Origin: Onchocerca lupi
Lineage: Eukaryota > Nematoda > Chromadorea > Rhabditida > Onchocercidae
Assembly (NCBI GenBank): GCA_028564675.1
Contig: JAOVVO010000079.1
Span: 62,001 to 126,000 of the forward strand
Direction of reading: 5' to 3'
DNA length: 64,000 nucleotides
Positions 1 through 12,704 of this stretch are shown one piece after another. Positions within the stretch are counted from its first letter, which is position 1. Each line of letters opens with the position of its first letter. A model generated the notes under the pieces. That model ran no database searches and was not told the DNA's origin. It saw nothing but the letters and a program-made list of their open reading frames with translations. The position numbers and the translations under genes are program-made.

Positions 1-1414
1 TATTCTGTCCCGACAAAACTTTCCACTCCCGACTCATTGATATATTATTTCATTTCTTTTTCTATCAAAAAGTAAAACTTTTATAGTCCGAGAACGCTTG
101 AAACACGTTGATAATCAAAAAATAAACATTCCTTCAACCTTTAGCTTATCATATTAAATTACGCGATTAGCACTTTTTGTCAAATTTGTATAATTGGAAA
201 TGAAATTTACAATGCGATTTTGCGAATTCTCTCTATCTATTCGCTCACTGTCAACACCTCATGCTTCATTTCCTTCTCGAAAAAGTAAAGCATGAGCTTA
301 TGTCTATTTTCAAAATCTTGCTCTAAATTTCGCTCCTACACTACGAATCCATGAAACTTTCGAACTGTTCTCGAGATTGTAAACTAGGAGTACTTAGTCT
401 GCTTTTGGCATCTCAACTTGACCTTACAACTCTACTAACAAGAAAGCGCAAGCAATGGATCGTTTTATTTCAGTTTGCAATTGCTATATCGTCACTCTGG
501 ATCATTATGCAAATTGGATAAATAATTATTCCCTAGTAAAAATTACCTTTTAAAATAATCTTCTTGATATATTTATAAAATCTTTGCTTTCTCTTATGGA
601 TGAATGGCTGCGTTAAATATTTTGAGAAATTGAAATATTCCCAACTCTTAATGTAAGATGGAAAAAATTATCTTTACGATCTGCAATGGAATTCGTAACT
701 GATCAAAACGAAGCCTATGTCATGTCTGTAGTAGTATGAATTCTGCCATGGATTATATATATTGACGGTTGAAGATTCTTTATGTAGACATGAACATCAA
801 CTTTACTGATTACAGAAATTGAAATGAGATCAAATAAATCAATAAAAATCAGATTTCAATCATCACTAATGAATGCATTAAGTATACAATATCATCGCTC
901 TTTTTAAATAATTTTAGATAACTTTTTAGATTATTCATCAGTTGAAAATCATTGCTTCATTAATTATGTCTCATTTCACATCTTCATACATTCTTATTTT
1001 GCGCTGAAGAAAGCAATTCAATTGATGATATAAAATATCATATAAAATATGATTTTATTTCAGAATTAAAAAAAAGAAGAAAATAATTCATCGTTTTTTT
1101 TTTTGCATAAATTAATTTTATAAACCATATGCGTATAGTTGTTGAATTGCAGCGGAAAAAAAATATTATAATGGTGCTAGAAAAATGCTTTAAGTTTAAG
1201 CTAAGAATATCAAACATAGTGAAGTTGTGAAATTTTACAAAGTATTGGAAAGAATAATACAGTAATCGTAATTCTAACAAACAATTAATTACGATTACCG
1301 TAATCGCTTGTCAGAATGAAAATGCGTTATCAATTCGGTTGAGAGTGATAGAGAGGAGATTGGAGGGAAAGGTGGGAAAAAGAAAATAATTGGAGAGCAG
1401 CACTTTAAGAAACG
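1..1414. other. Intergenic region, no gene supported
   Basis: AT-rich sequence with scattered stops in all frames. The stretch from about 240 to 480 is less AT-biased but I could not build a spliced frame in it. Nothing else is supported. Confidence 0.4.
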
Positions 1415-1581
1415 ATGTTTGACGAATCAGAGTGAGCTCCTTTGCCTGAAGATGAGGAAGAAAACCTGAGGTATCTATAGAATTAGTAGTGCCAGACAAA
1501 CCAGAAGAAATGATTCGACGAATTCGCTCAAATTTCGCAAAGGCATTTGAAAGTAATGGAATCAACACTGAATTTCAATAA
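1415..1581 (+). pseudogene. Degraded coding island, family unknown
   Basis: A frame opening at ATG 1415 reads MFDESE, hits an in-frame TGA (1433-1435), then reads on as an acidic stretch (APLPEDEEENL). At 1468 a different frame takes over and reads 37 codons (EVSIELVVPDKPEEMIRR...), ending in TAA at 1579-1581. The shift of frame together with the internal stop suggests a decayed gene or retrocopy. No TTTTCAG-like acceptor precedes the second frame, so a simple intron does not explain the break. I do not recognise the family. A minus-strand open frame over the same bases is less protein-like and is ignored. Confidence 0.3.
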
Positions 1582-3590
1582 TTTTGATAGTCTCGTATCT
1601 ATTTTTACATAAATTGGATAAATTATTTTAAATTTAGCCAAATTTTCATGGATGATCAAATCTTAGCTTTTGTCTTGTAGATAGTTCATCCACAAAGCAC
1701 TGAGAACGTTATGTTTTCAGATCTTGTAAGAAGTGAAAGAAAATTCACACCATTTTTTCATTCCAATTAAAGAATTAGTAAATCTTTAAATTAAAATATC
1801 GAAGTAGAAAGGGAATTTCGAATGGTTGCAAGAAATAAGACATTTGTCAAGTTGGTTTCATAGCTTTTCTAATCAATGAATTTATTTTTCAAACTAGTTG
1901 CAGATTTAATGACGGTGGAAGTATTCTTCAAATGCCTACTTATTTTGTTCTTTATTGCCTGTTAAATTGACAATCAATCGATCAATAAAATTTTAATTAT
2001 TTCGAAAGAAAATGAATAAGAAAAATTTTAACAAATCAAAAAAAAAAAAAAAAAAACATAAAAGCAAAGAAGAAAAAGAAAAATGAATAAGAAGAGAAGA
2101 AAATTTAATTCTTTGAAGTAATCTTAAATATGAGAGCAGTAAAATTCTGAATTTGAAAAAAAAAGCTAAAGAATTTAAGGATTTTGAGCTGTTTTACACG
2201 GTATCAGTTGTTGTTTTGTAGTTAAAAATTTGAAGACAAAATTTTTAGTTCAATTAAAAATATTTCATCAAAACACAAAATAAAATTCTCAGTTTGCCTA
2301 GAATTTAACTTCTTGTCTTTTCCAATTTAACATCATGCACAAAGCAATGACTCTTATTAATAAGATGGAATTGAATGTTCTTTAATTGTTGTTTTGCCCA
2401 GATAGCTTGCTTTTTATAATTAGGATTTTCGTTCCTTAATTTATTTTTCATTTCATAATATTTTAACATTCATCTTTCTTTTATTGAAAATGACTGATCC
2501 ATTAACACTGTCTAACTTTGCTAAATTTTTCATTGAAAATTAACATCCATTTTATAGATAGCTTGTGATATATTTAATTTTTAATTTCAGCAATTATATT
2601 TCTTATTTATTAGAATTTGTTAATTGTTGTGTTATATTTTCGTTGGGATTCAATTAATTGTATTAATTTTGAATGTTAGGCAGTTACATGGTGGTAGTTT
2701 TGTCTTTATTTAAACTTATTTTCAATTTATTTTCAATTTTCTCGAAATGATATATAAGCTTAATTTTTGATCCGAACAATGTCAAATAGCATTCAGTTTT
2801 GCGATTATCTCATAATTTTTTCTTTTTTTCTCTCGAGAAATTGATATTTCGATTGCATTGCTTTTCGAATTGGGCTTTTTTAAACAATCTTAAACTAATA
2901 TCTGGATAAAAATGTATTTTAAAAAAAATGAAATTTTAAAAATGAAATTTTAAAAGAACATTAAAAATAGCGCCATTATTTGATCATTGCTGAAGATATT
3001 TGAAGAGTTAACATTTTTTTTCCTTTATTTAAAAGTTAATTTTGATTTCTTCTTTTCGAATTTTCCTTTTTTTTTCGAATCTTTTGAAAGTCGCACTTTT
3101 CCTCAATTTTTGAAAATTTTTGAGTTTTCCAACTTGCTGAGTTTTTTTTTTTTTAATCCTTTTTAAAATTTCTTTGAATTTTTCTCACTGCTTTTCAATT
3201 TTTTGAACTTTTTGTATACTTGAATTTATTAGAATTTTTGAACGTTTTTGATTTAGTAATAATGCCTTTTTAACTTTATCTTTATATGCATTGTCCTTAA
3301 CTCCATTTATTTTATCCTTTTTTTTGGTTACTTATTTGAACAATGAACGCAATTTAATTGAATCATTGTTTTTGCTTACTTTTGCTTTCACAGTATGCTT
3401 TTTCCAAGTAAACAAGTAAACATTTGGTACTTGATATAATTATTGATTTAATTTTATAATTAACGATTTAACGTAGTAATCTAGCTTAACACAGCCACGT
3501 TTTCGCATGGTCGGCGCAGGTGAATACAGAAAGTAGACGTATTCAATAAATTCAGTCCGCTCACTTACTTTTACAAAAAGTAGTATTTCC
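1582..3590. other. Intergenic region, homopolymer-rich
   Basis: Long A and T runs (for example near 2040 and 3145). No coding frame or RNA gene seen. Confidence 0.4.
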
Positions 3591-3591
3591 G

Positions 3592-3598
3592 TATAAAA
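3592..3598 (+). promoter_or_regulatory. Possible TATA box
   Basis: The heptamer TATAAAA lies about 20 nt upstream of the first ATG of the duplicated small open frame at 3620. The spacing to a transcription start would be short but possible. There is no direct evidence of promoter activity. Confidence 0.25.
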
Positions 3599-3619
3599 AC
3601 AAGCTCCAGTTCGAATGCG

Positions 3620-3892
3620 ATGTTAAATCAAAATTTCAAAGCAATAGATGAAGAACTTGCGAAGTTATGTGAGGAATTACGACAAACATTTCCATTTTTG
3701 TCAGTCCACTTATTTATTTTAACCTGTCACAGATGTCATAGGTCAAAAAAAAAAGATAGATATATCTACATAAACACAAGCAGCTATTCGAATGCAACAC
3801 TGTATCAAAATTTCAAAGCAATCGATGAAGAAATTGGAAAGTTATATGAAGTAACAACGAACATTTACACTTTTATTTATATAGATTTCTAG
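3620..3892 (+). CDS. Small open frame with an internal duplication
   Basis: A 90-codon frame carries two diverged copies of one module. Copy 1 (about 3601-3700) encodes LNQNFKAIDEELAKLCEE. Copy 2 (about 3780-3860) encodes LYQNFKAIDEEIGKLYE. The DNA similarity starts upstream of the ATG (aagctccagttcgaatg versus agcagctattcgaatg), so the duplication is of DNA, not only of peptide. The linker between the copies is A-rich and low-complexity. The module looks like an amphipathic helix. Family unknown. It may be two copies of one exon of a larger gene, a young tandem gene duplication, or chance. Confidence 0.3.
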   Translation: MLNQNFKAIDEELAKLCEELRQTFPFLSVHLFILTCHRCHRSKKKDRYIYINTSSYSNATLYQNFKAIDEEIGKLYEVTTNIYTFIYIDF

Positions 3893-4787
3893 ATTAATTC
3901 TTTTTTTTTTTTCAATATTTTGTTATCTTTTCCCCTTTATTGTAATGTTTATTATTTTATTCGGTTTATGTTTTGATTATGCTTAATGAAGTATTCTTTA
4001 ATCATTGCACTTTGCATTTGGCTTAGCAAATGATAGCATCTATTTTGTTTGCATGTTTAATTTCGATATTTAAAAGTTATCTAACTGTTTTTTTTTTTCT
4101 TATAGTATGTTACTTTGGAAGTAATCATTTTATTTCGATGATCATTTTTTGTAGAAATTCAGGGTTAATGGTGGAATTTTTATTACTTATGCCAAAATCG
4201 AAATGTTTTTTCGTTTCTAATTGTTTTTGTATTTTAGTTGATATAAAAAATGTTTTCTTACTTTAATGTTTTATTTCATAAATGCGATATTTATCGCAAA
4301 GAAATAGTAATTATGACATTTACGGCAGAGAAACAGCTAATTTTTGAATAGATTAAAAGATAAGTTACATTTTCTAATCAGAAATATCCGGAATATATCT
4401 CACAACATATTGCAATTTACATACTGCAATTTTCTTTTAACTTGATTTTTTGCTTATAAACGTACAAATATTACATGTATTTTTCTAAACACTGCCATCT
4501 CTTCCAAAAATGTATTAAGGTAAATTTGAACGAGAAAAGTGATTAATGATTTGTAAGATAATTTCATCTATCCGCTTTGATAACATATTTTAACGCATTA
4601 GTTTCAATTAGTCGATTGAAAAAAAAAATAGCATTATGACAAGGAATTTCAAATCAATTTATGCAATACTCATGCATTTTGCAATAGAAAATTAAATAAA
4701 ATGAAGATTCCATCAGTATCCATAAAAAATAATTATAAAACTGAATTAGATTTGAAATTTTCCATCTCGATCAATTTATCCATCACG
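3893..4787. other. Intergenic region, nothing supported
   Basis: AT-rich. The open frame around 4030-4266 is hydrophobic low-complexity sequence made of T-rich codons and is not treated as a gene. Confidence 0.35.
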
Positions 4788-5057
4788 TTATAGTGTATCG
4801 ACAATCTCTATCACAGTGAAAACGGAAAATTATGGAGATTCAAAAATTCGATTGGAAAATCCAGAATTGGATGATTTTAGCAAAGTGTGTCTCAGCCAAC
4901 AGGTTTGAGTGTTTGTGATATTATGATGAATAATTGAATTTCTTAGGTTTTTCGGAGTGTCTTTCTTGGTTTATATCTATTTTTTTTTTCTTTTACGGTA
5001 TTCAGCTTTTTGCTTTTGACATTGCGAAGACATGGGGTTGTTTTTGTAATTTTTAGG
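4788..5057 (+). CDS. Two exon candidates upstream of Prp31, family unknown
   Basis: Candidate exon 1 starts after the acceptor-like TATAG near 4786 and ends at 4902 (CAACAG|GTTTGAG). Its frame reads ...SITVKTENYGDSKIRLENP..., closing SKVCLSQQ. Candidate exon 2 follows the acceptor TATTCAG at about 5005 and reads LFAFDIAKTWG... to TAG at about 5055-5057. Both are phase 0, so they join cleanly. The codon usage is less AT-biased than the surroundings. No convincing start exon was found upstream. It may be the 3' end of a small gene preceding Prp31. Low certainty. Confidence 0.25.
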
Positions 5058-5491
5058 ATATTTCAAAAATGTTGCTGGAGATTATATAAAATTTTCGAAA
5101 AATTAAAATGACGTATGATAAAAATGACTTGTAAAAACTCAGTTCTAACATGAAAAAATAAATAAAAGCGGGAAATTTTAGAGCGAATAGTCAAATTTAA
5201 ATTGCATCTTTATTTTTGCAAATTCATCATACGCTATAACTTTGGCTGTAATGCAGAAGTTCTTCATTCTTCTGGAACATTTGCTTATTTATTTGAAAAT
5301 GTGAAAGAAAATCAAACATACAATTAAACTATTCTTCTATTTCTCTCGCACGAAAATTAGAAATATAACTTTCTGCACAAATATTAAAGGTAAAAATTGA
5401 ATTTAGATTAGAGTTTACTTAATTCATGAATTTTTGCAGGTAATTCTCGTTTCTTTTTTATTGATATTGCTGTGACTGATTCCTCGCCAGA

Positions 5492-8400
5492 ATGTCACTT
5501 GCTGATGAACTGTTGGCAGATTTAGAGGATGAAGAATTGGTGGAGGAAGCGGAACAAGATGGAGGGGAAGGCTTGGAAGAAGTGGATGAACAATTACCAT
5601 CTATGAGTTCCTACGATCGAGTTGGATCTGTGGCAAAATTATTGGCGAATCAGAAGTATGCCAGTAAATTGCTTGAAACTTCATATTAAACATTTAATTT
5701 AAAGTGTATGTAGATTATGAAGTTTCTAATTTTGATTTCACTTTCGGTTTGTGACTTATTGCATAATCAACAGGAATAAATGTCAGCTATTTAGAAGGCT
5801 CTATTTCTATTTTCTTCTTGATTATTTATAGTTATAAGGATCTCATCAACAAGATGCAAGAACAACTAAATTTGAAAGAAATTCCACCAGTTACAAAGCC
5901 ATTGGAAGCAGATCCCCAGTATAAATTGATTGTGGAACTTTCTGGAGTAAGCAACAAATCATTTTTATCTTTTATTAAATTCCGAGTTCTTTTGTTCTTC
6001 GTTTTCTTTTTTTTCTTTCGTTCTTTCTTCACTCTTTGCAAAATGCAATTAGCAGTGTACTTTTTCTGGTTTCCTAGTTTCGTTCATAAAAAAAACTTCC
6101 TTTTTTTTTTTTTCGTCAATGATGTGTGTATGATATCTGGAATTATATGCATTCTCTGAATTATGTGTATATAATGACCATATATTTATATTTCCAGCTT
6201 CTACTTTCCATTTCTGCAGTGTTTTTGTTTATGAATTTTGCAAATGAAAAAAAATTTCAACTTTCGATCGATCATTTTTGCAGCTTGCAGCTGAAGTGGA
6301 TCAGGAATTGAACGTTATTCACAAATTTGTGCGTGATAAATATGAAAAACGTTTTCCTGAGTTAGAGTCTCTGGTGCCAAATGCTTTAGAATATTTGGCA
6401 ACTGTAAAACTTCTTGGAAATGATATTTCGACCAAAGGACAGAATAAGCAAATTTTGAGGTCCGTTATTTTTTTGACAAGAGTAGCTTTTCATAAGTAAT
6501 TATAAAATTCTTAAATTTTTGAGTTATTTCTTTTTTTAAACCAATATTTTTAGAACTAATAAATTTCGATATTGATTTAGCGAAGGTGAATTTCAGTGAA
6601 ATTTTGGCACCCGCTACATGTATTGTAGTTAGTGTGACTGCATCAACTACACAAGGAAAAGCGTTGGAACCAGATGAACTGTTAGCAGTACAAGAAGCTT
6701 GTGATATGGCTGAACAGTTGCACACCGATCGACTTAATATGTATCAGTTGGTTGAATCGAGGATGGCGCTAATTGCACCGAATCTATGCGAAATCTTAGG
6801 AGCTGGTACAGCAGCAATGATCGTTGCTAAAGCAGGAGGTGATTAGAATTTGTCTTTTATTCCGCAATAAATGCCTCTAGTGACTTACATTTGATCAAAA
6901 ATAATTAGTTTAGGATTAATTTTTACATTGCTGTATTACTTTGCAATATACGTTTCGAACTATTAAAAACCAAAAGAATAAGGATAGTAGAATATATAGA
7001 AATAATTGCAATTGTAAGTCAGTTGTAAGTCATTTGCGAAAGACAATTCATAAAGCAATCAAATCATTGCTCCTGACCTCTATTTTTTTATTCTCTTATT
7101 TTACATATATGCTTTTTTAGGTCTAGCTCCACTAGCTCGCCTTCCTGCTTGCAATGTATTGATTCTCGGTGCACAGAAGAAAACTCTGAGTGGTTTTAGT
7201 TCAACGGCCGTGTTACCGCATGCTGGTTTTCTTTTCTTTCATCCTATTGTACAAGGAGTTCCACCAGACTTGAGGTACCACTGTTTGCAGTTACAAGTTT
7301 TGTTTATGTGATTACCTCATTTAAAAATAGGTGAAAAAAATTGCATCAAAAATCATCAATTTCATCCGTGAGACAGTGCATTTAAATATCCATTCGTGAC
7401 ACATTTTTATACTGTCACACATTTTCAGACAGAAAGCTGCCCGGTTATTGGCAGCGAAAACAACACTTGCTAGTCGTGTTGATTTTATCCATGAGTCATC
7501 AGATGGTTCGATTGGAAAAAGTTTATTTGAACAAATAAAGCAGAAAATAGAGAAAATGTTGGAGCCTCCACCAGTAAAGGCTGCAAAGCCTCTGCCGAAA
7601 CCTTTGGATAAGGTTAATACTGTTTATTGTGCTTTTTCATGCATTTTAATGAAAAACTTGGCAATCTTACTTAACTTTAGTTATTCATTTAATTTCTTAC
7701 TTTAATTTTCTTTTTTATACTTGACACTTTGCTGCTAGTAGTATTAAAATACACTACAAAAACTTTTGGAAACTGCAAGCTCATAAGGGAATGAAAACAT
7801 TATAAAGTTCTTTTGGTGAAACAGTGCAATGTGTTTTGGAAAATACATGCTCATTCACCTCTTACATGCAGGTATGCTACGATGCAAAACATTAAGACAT
7901 TTTCCGGCGAAACGAATATCGATCTGTTCAGTTTTTTGCTTTTTTTTTTTTAAAAAAATTAATTGATTTGCTTTTATGCAAAGTTTTCTTGAAGGCTAGT
8001 AAAAAACGAGGAGGTCGTCGAGTAAGAAAAATGAAGGAGCGATTGGGTATGACCGAATTAAGGAAAAAATCTAATCGCATGAATTTTGGTGAGTTAGCTG
8101 AAGATGTTATTCAAGAAAATATGGGATTTTCGCTTGGACAAGCACTGAGTGGTCCATCTTCCGGAAGCCGCATCAGAAATGCCACAGTCGATCCGAAAAC
8201 AAGAGCCAGGTACAGTGATATTGCATTCTTGAATTCCATTAATCTGTGTGCCTTCTTGCCAGTACGTGGTTTCATTTCTTAGATACCATAAGTGCGATAA
8301 AGTATTTAATGAACCAATAAATTGCACATATGATTTAAAAATTCTGGTATTTCATTTCATTCACATTCTCATGCACATCAATTTCTGAAATATATAATTG

Positions 8401-8642
8401 CTTATTTTAGAATGTCACAAAAGCTTCAAAAAACAATGGAACGACAACGAGCAATGGGTGGTGTAACGTCAGTCCGTTCACGAACAGCAGGCACTGCTTC
8501 AAGTGTAACTTTCACTCCCGTTTTGGGATTAGAGATTGTAAATCCAACAGTGAAGCCTGATCATATTGGTTCCTCTTCTACAACTTATTTTTCACCTTCT
8601 GCTGCATTTGTGAAAGTTCAGACTCCAATGTTACGGCCCTAA
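5492..8642 (+). CDS. prp-31: U4/U6 small nuclear ribonucleoprotein Prp31
   Basis: Nuclear spliceosome factor. Prp31 binds the 15.5K protein on U4 snRNA and bridges U4/U6 to U5 in the tri-snRNP. Exons: 5492-5655, 5832-5946, 6284-6459, 6597-6838, 7121-7274, 7429-7612, 7995-8209, 8411-8642. All splice phases agree, giving 493 residues against about 499 in human PRPF31. The N-terminus MSLADELLADLE is nearly identical to the human one. The Nop domain (about residues 90-330) contains FPELESLVPNALEY, VVSVTASTTQG, ESRMALIAPNL, PACNVLILGAQKKTLSGFS and PPDLRQKAARL. The C-terminal domain has the basic KKRGGRRVRKMKERLG segment (nuclear localisation) and TASSVTFTP...GLEIVNP. ATG 5492 directly follows CGCCAG, compatible with trans-splicing. 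A poly(A) signal AATAAA lies near 8925. No damage seen. Family assignment is very secure; the exon 7 acceptor (GAAG at 7994) is non-consensus but is the only one keeping frame. Confidence 0.97.
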
Positions 8643-9060
8643 AATGAAATGGTGCAAGGAATCATCTAGAATATTCTTTTTTTTTACACCTCACTAAGAA
8701 ACTAATAGAAGCCTTTATTGTATTAAGAATCCACAAATTTTTTTTGAAAAATAGCTTAAAGATGTTTATAAAGTCATTTCAAGTATTTTTTATTTGATTA
8801 CAATTCAAAAAAAAAAAAAAACTGAAGTGAAATATCTTGAGATTACTGTATTTAAATATGATTGGTATTAATATTTAAATATAATTGATATTGTACAGCG
8901 TATTTGTTTGTTTTTGTTGAATTGAATAAATATCTCAGTATATATTGTGTGTTTCTAATAGTTCGAAATTGTTTTTATCAAGAACCTACTGTAACAACTG
9001 ATTTCGTTTATATGTTTTGATAGTAACATCGTCAAACACTGGAACGACTTTCTCTCTTTT

Positions 9061-9101
<41 letters not shown>

Positions 9102-9512
9102 TTTATTGTAAGTTATTAATTTTTTTTTCCTTTTAAATTAGTAAATTAACAATAATCCAGACGTATAAACTACCGTTTGGAATTTTCTTAAAATTCATAT
9201 TATTTCGGAGCGATGGATAAAAAAGACAAATCTGATTTTAAAAGAATAAGGTGATGGAGTTATGGAAATGATAAATTCCCGGCGGAACCGACATTGATAG
9301 CACAGAAAGTTCCTGATCATTGCTCTAGTCACTACGGTAGTGTCCAAAGACATTGTGATGATCATTGGTGTTAATTGAAATTTTGATTATATTTGGCTGG
9401 TATTTAGTCAATTTCAAGTTTCAAGAGGAAAAATTATTTGGAAATCATTTTCCTTCTACTGAAAGCTTATTAAAACTTTAGGAGACACTTAAAGTGTCAA
9501 GAAACCAAATGT
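8643..9512. other. Prp31 3' flank and YIPF6 5' flank
   Basis: Contains a poly(A) signal near 8925, a T36 tract (about 9063-9098) and a short palindrome CACTACGGTAGTG near 9330 flanked by two GATCATTG copies. No coding frame supported. Confidence 0.4.
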
Positions 9513-11946
9513 ATGTCTAATATCGTGCCATCTTTACATTTGCCATCAGTACCAATCGATCATTCTGAAACTACAACAGTACCAGTCACTGAAAATACTT
9601 TAATCGATTTAAGAGTTGCCCAAGCTATACAATCTGGTCCTTTAATTGGTGAGTTTGTCGAAATTTTCTTTTTTGTCTCGACATAATAGACTTTGTTCAA
9701 GAATCATGTTGTATCATGTAATGGCCGACTATATTTAGCAGAATTTGCTTTTATGTTTAAAAGAGGAAAGGCTTTGGTATTTCAGTACTTCACGTTTAGT
9801 TTGTAATGATATCTTTTTCGAGAATTTGGTGCAGAAGTTGAGACGAATCCACAAATGGCTCATAATTTCGGAAGTGCTGCAATAGATATTGAATTGGTGA
9901 GTGGATTCGTTTGCAGATTTTAGTTTTCTGAGGCCTAGAAAAGCTTGGCTGAATTAGCTGCACTGTTTACTATTTAGTATAATCCTAATTAAGAAGGAAA
10001 CCGCACATAAAATATAATTTAGATAGTATACCTAAAATTGTCAAATCTGTCTAATCTACATTTTAAGAAATAAATGATTGCAACAAAATACACTGAATAA
10101 TTGAATAAAATATATTATTTAGCTAGAAAAAGAAATCGCAGCGAAAGAGCAGGAAAGACGCGATCAACAATATATTGATTTGAGTGGAGAAATTGCTGGA
10201 GTTACTTTTTCAAAATCACGACGTTCCGCCGTTGAACCTGATTTGAGTAACGATTTTGATACTTTGGATGAACCAATCTGGGATACTATTGTTAGTTCTT
10301 ATGTGGTATTGCTTAATCATTAATAATAGTTTTTTTTTATAATTTCCAAATTTTCTTTTTAGGAACCAATTCGTTTTATTTTAATTTTATAATTTTTTTT
10401 TCTTTTTTTTAAACTCTCCTCTTTGTAATGAGAATAAAAATTCCTCGTATTACAGTCAAAAATATATAGTGTATTGAAGTTTTAGATATGTTGTAAGTTG
10501 TTTCGCTGCTATAATGACTACTTTAATTATTACTAATCTTCATCAAGTGGTTATTGACCGTTAATGAAGATTTATCAATTTTTAGAGGCGGGATTTACAT
10601 ACTATTGGTGCAAAATTTGGACAGGTTTTAGCGCCGAAGAGTAGTCAGCAGTTATTGCGCGATTGGGACCTTTGGGGACCGCTCTTTATATGTGTTTTTA
10701 TCTCTTTGTAGGTTATTTCGCTGTCATAATCATTGATGCTGGCTTATATTTTTTTAATTCAAAAAAAATTTTTTTTGAATTTTTTCATTCGCTGGCATAG
10801 TAATTTTTTTCTTTTATTAAAATGCATGACTGTTTCTATCATCTCTGGGAGATGTGCTTCATTAAATGATTGGAACAGACATTCAATCCATCTAAATCTC
10901 ATAATTGTCTGTCGCATTTCTAATTCGTTCATTTTTTTTTTTTTTAATAGAAAAAAAAAAAGGGCTGAAAAGTTAATATTTTTACTCGTTAAACGTAATT
11001 TCGCATTAAGCATGTCTGATTTGATATATTTAAGGATATTGCAAGGAGGCAAAAGTGGCAAAGGCCCTCGTTTCACTGAAGTTTTCACGTTGACTTTCTT
11101 TGGCTCATGTGTTGTTACTTTGAATACAAAACTACTTGGTGGAAACATGTAATTTTTTATTGTCGTTTTCAATTCTAAAAGGAAGGAAAAAGTTATTAAT
11201 GTCTTTTCCTAGGGAAGATCAAAGCAGTGGAACTAGAATTAAAATTTTACTAGTTATTAATTTTTGTTTTTATCAGTGTTTGCATACGTAAAGGTTTGGC
11301 ATTTTACTTTAGAATATCGATTTTCTCTGCACTGTACAATAATTTTAACTTTCATCAAGTCAACCCATCAGAATGGGCGAGGACTAAGCGGCATGATTAG
11401 GCAGGGTTAGATTCCCATATTGTTTTAAGCACACAAAATATTTTTACAATTTATTTTAAGCAAATTGTTCCATGCGATCTTTTTTGCTATTGAATTTGTT
11501 GAAATATGCCTATCAGAGATTAATTGTTGATCTTTTCAGATCATTTTTTCAATCTCTATGTGTGCTTGGTTATTGTCTGCTGCCTCCTGGTTTAGCAGCC
11601 ATAATATGCAAATTTATCGAAATAAACCCCGAACAGACAGTATTTCTTTTCGCTTTACGTCTTTTAGTCACCACGGCTGGCTTCATATGGGCAATATACG
11701 GTAATTTTACAGCCGATTTTTTATAAAATTCAAGGAAAATAATCCTTCTTTCTTTCAAGCGAATGAAAAACGAGAATGCATGGAAAGACTGGAAAAAATT
11801 AATGATTCTAAAAAGATTCTTTTTCAGCATCTATGGTGTTCATATCTGATTCACAACCTCCGAGACGAAAAATGCTTGCACTTTATCCTATTTTTTTGTT
11901 CTATTTCGTTGTCAGTTGGATAATTATTTCACATTCAAGTTTCTGA
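9513..11946 (+). CDS. yipf-6: Yip1-domain family protein, YIPF6 type
   Basis: Multi-pass Golgi membrane protein of the Yip1/YIPF family, linked to Rab-dependent trafficking and Golgi structure. Exons: 9513-9648, 9835-9896, 10123-10290, 10586-10707, 11035-11148, 11540-11700, 11828-11946, all in phase, 293 residues (human YIPF6 about 236). Residues 1-120 are polar, cytosolic and longer than in human. The conserved part starts with IRRDLHTIGAKF and LLRDWDLWGPL, then GPRFTEVF, LLGGNISFFQSLCVLGYCLLP (identical to human over most of this stretch), SDSQPPRRKMLALYPIFLFYF and a short luminal tail. Five hydrophobic spans are visible. There is no ATG in exon 3, so exons 1-2 are needed to start the protein. 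Exon 1 also ends in a phase that could join exons downstream of this gene (see findings). ATG 9513 is preferred because the ATG at 9509 runs into a stop after three codons. Confidence 0.93.
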
Positions 11947-12704
11947 TTCTTTCTTTTTTGTTATTCATGCAAGTTTTGGATTTTGCTATCTACAATGCTG
12001 TAATCTAGGATTTCTGAATATTCAAAGCACTCATTCTTTTTTATCCGGTTTTTATCAGTGCCAACTGATAAAATATCTCTTTTTGCTGGTTTCACACCAT
12101 ATGATTTATTCTGTTCGTTATGATTTTTTCTTCAAAAAAATGAAATTAATGTAGGCTTATTTATTATCATCGTGATTAATATGCCAAAATTATTTCTTGT
12201 TTATTTCTTTGCCTTTTAATGGGATGTATATTTGTATATAGTTGGTTTAAACACATACAGAAGTTTGAAATCTGGAAAAAAAATAAAAACTGTGATAATT
12301 TATATCATTCATTTTTTCCTGGTTAGAGTTGAGGAGTTGAAGCTTCTAATTCTTTATACAACAAGAAGTTTATATTTATTTATTTATTAAATATTTAAGC
12401 TATTTTATATGTGTAATGTCTGTGGGCATGTGTAAAGATGTGTATTTTTGGGCATCTTTTCTTGTTTGGGTTACGATATAACGGAAATTATGAAATATTT
12501 TTAGACAGTCTAATTGTTTCCTCGTTAGTTGTAACTTGAAACTTGATAAATTCTGCCAGCATGCTTTGCTCACTTCATTTTTCTCAAAATATTTATGGGT
12601 GAAGTAAAACGTTTGGTTATTCCATTTTATAAGCATATTATTTTCACTGTTTTGGTTTCTTCCAAAAATTTTACCCTCGAAGAAATTGCATATTTAAATT
12701 TCAA
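11947..12704. other. YIPF6 3' flank
   Basis: AT-rich, with no convincing frame. An AATAAA-like signal occurs near 12282. The minus-strand open frame around 12400-12636 is judged accidental. Confidence 0.35.

Noticed and set aside
10733..11152. 139-codon plus-strand frame and its 137-codon antisense partner
   Set aside because: The plus frame is YIPF6 intron 4 read into exon 5; only 11035-11148 matches the family.
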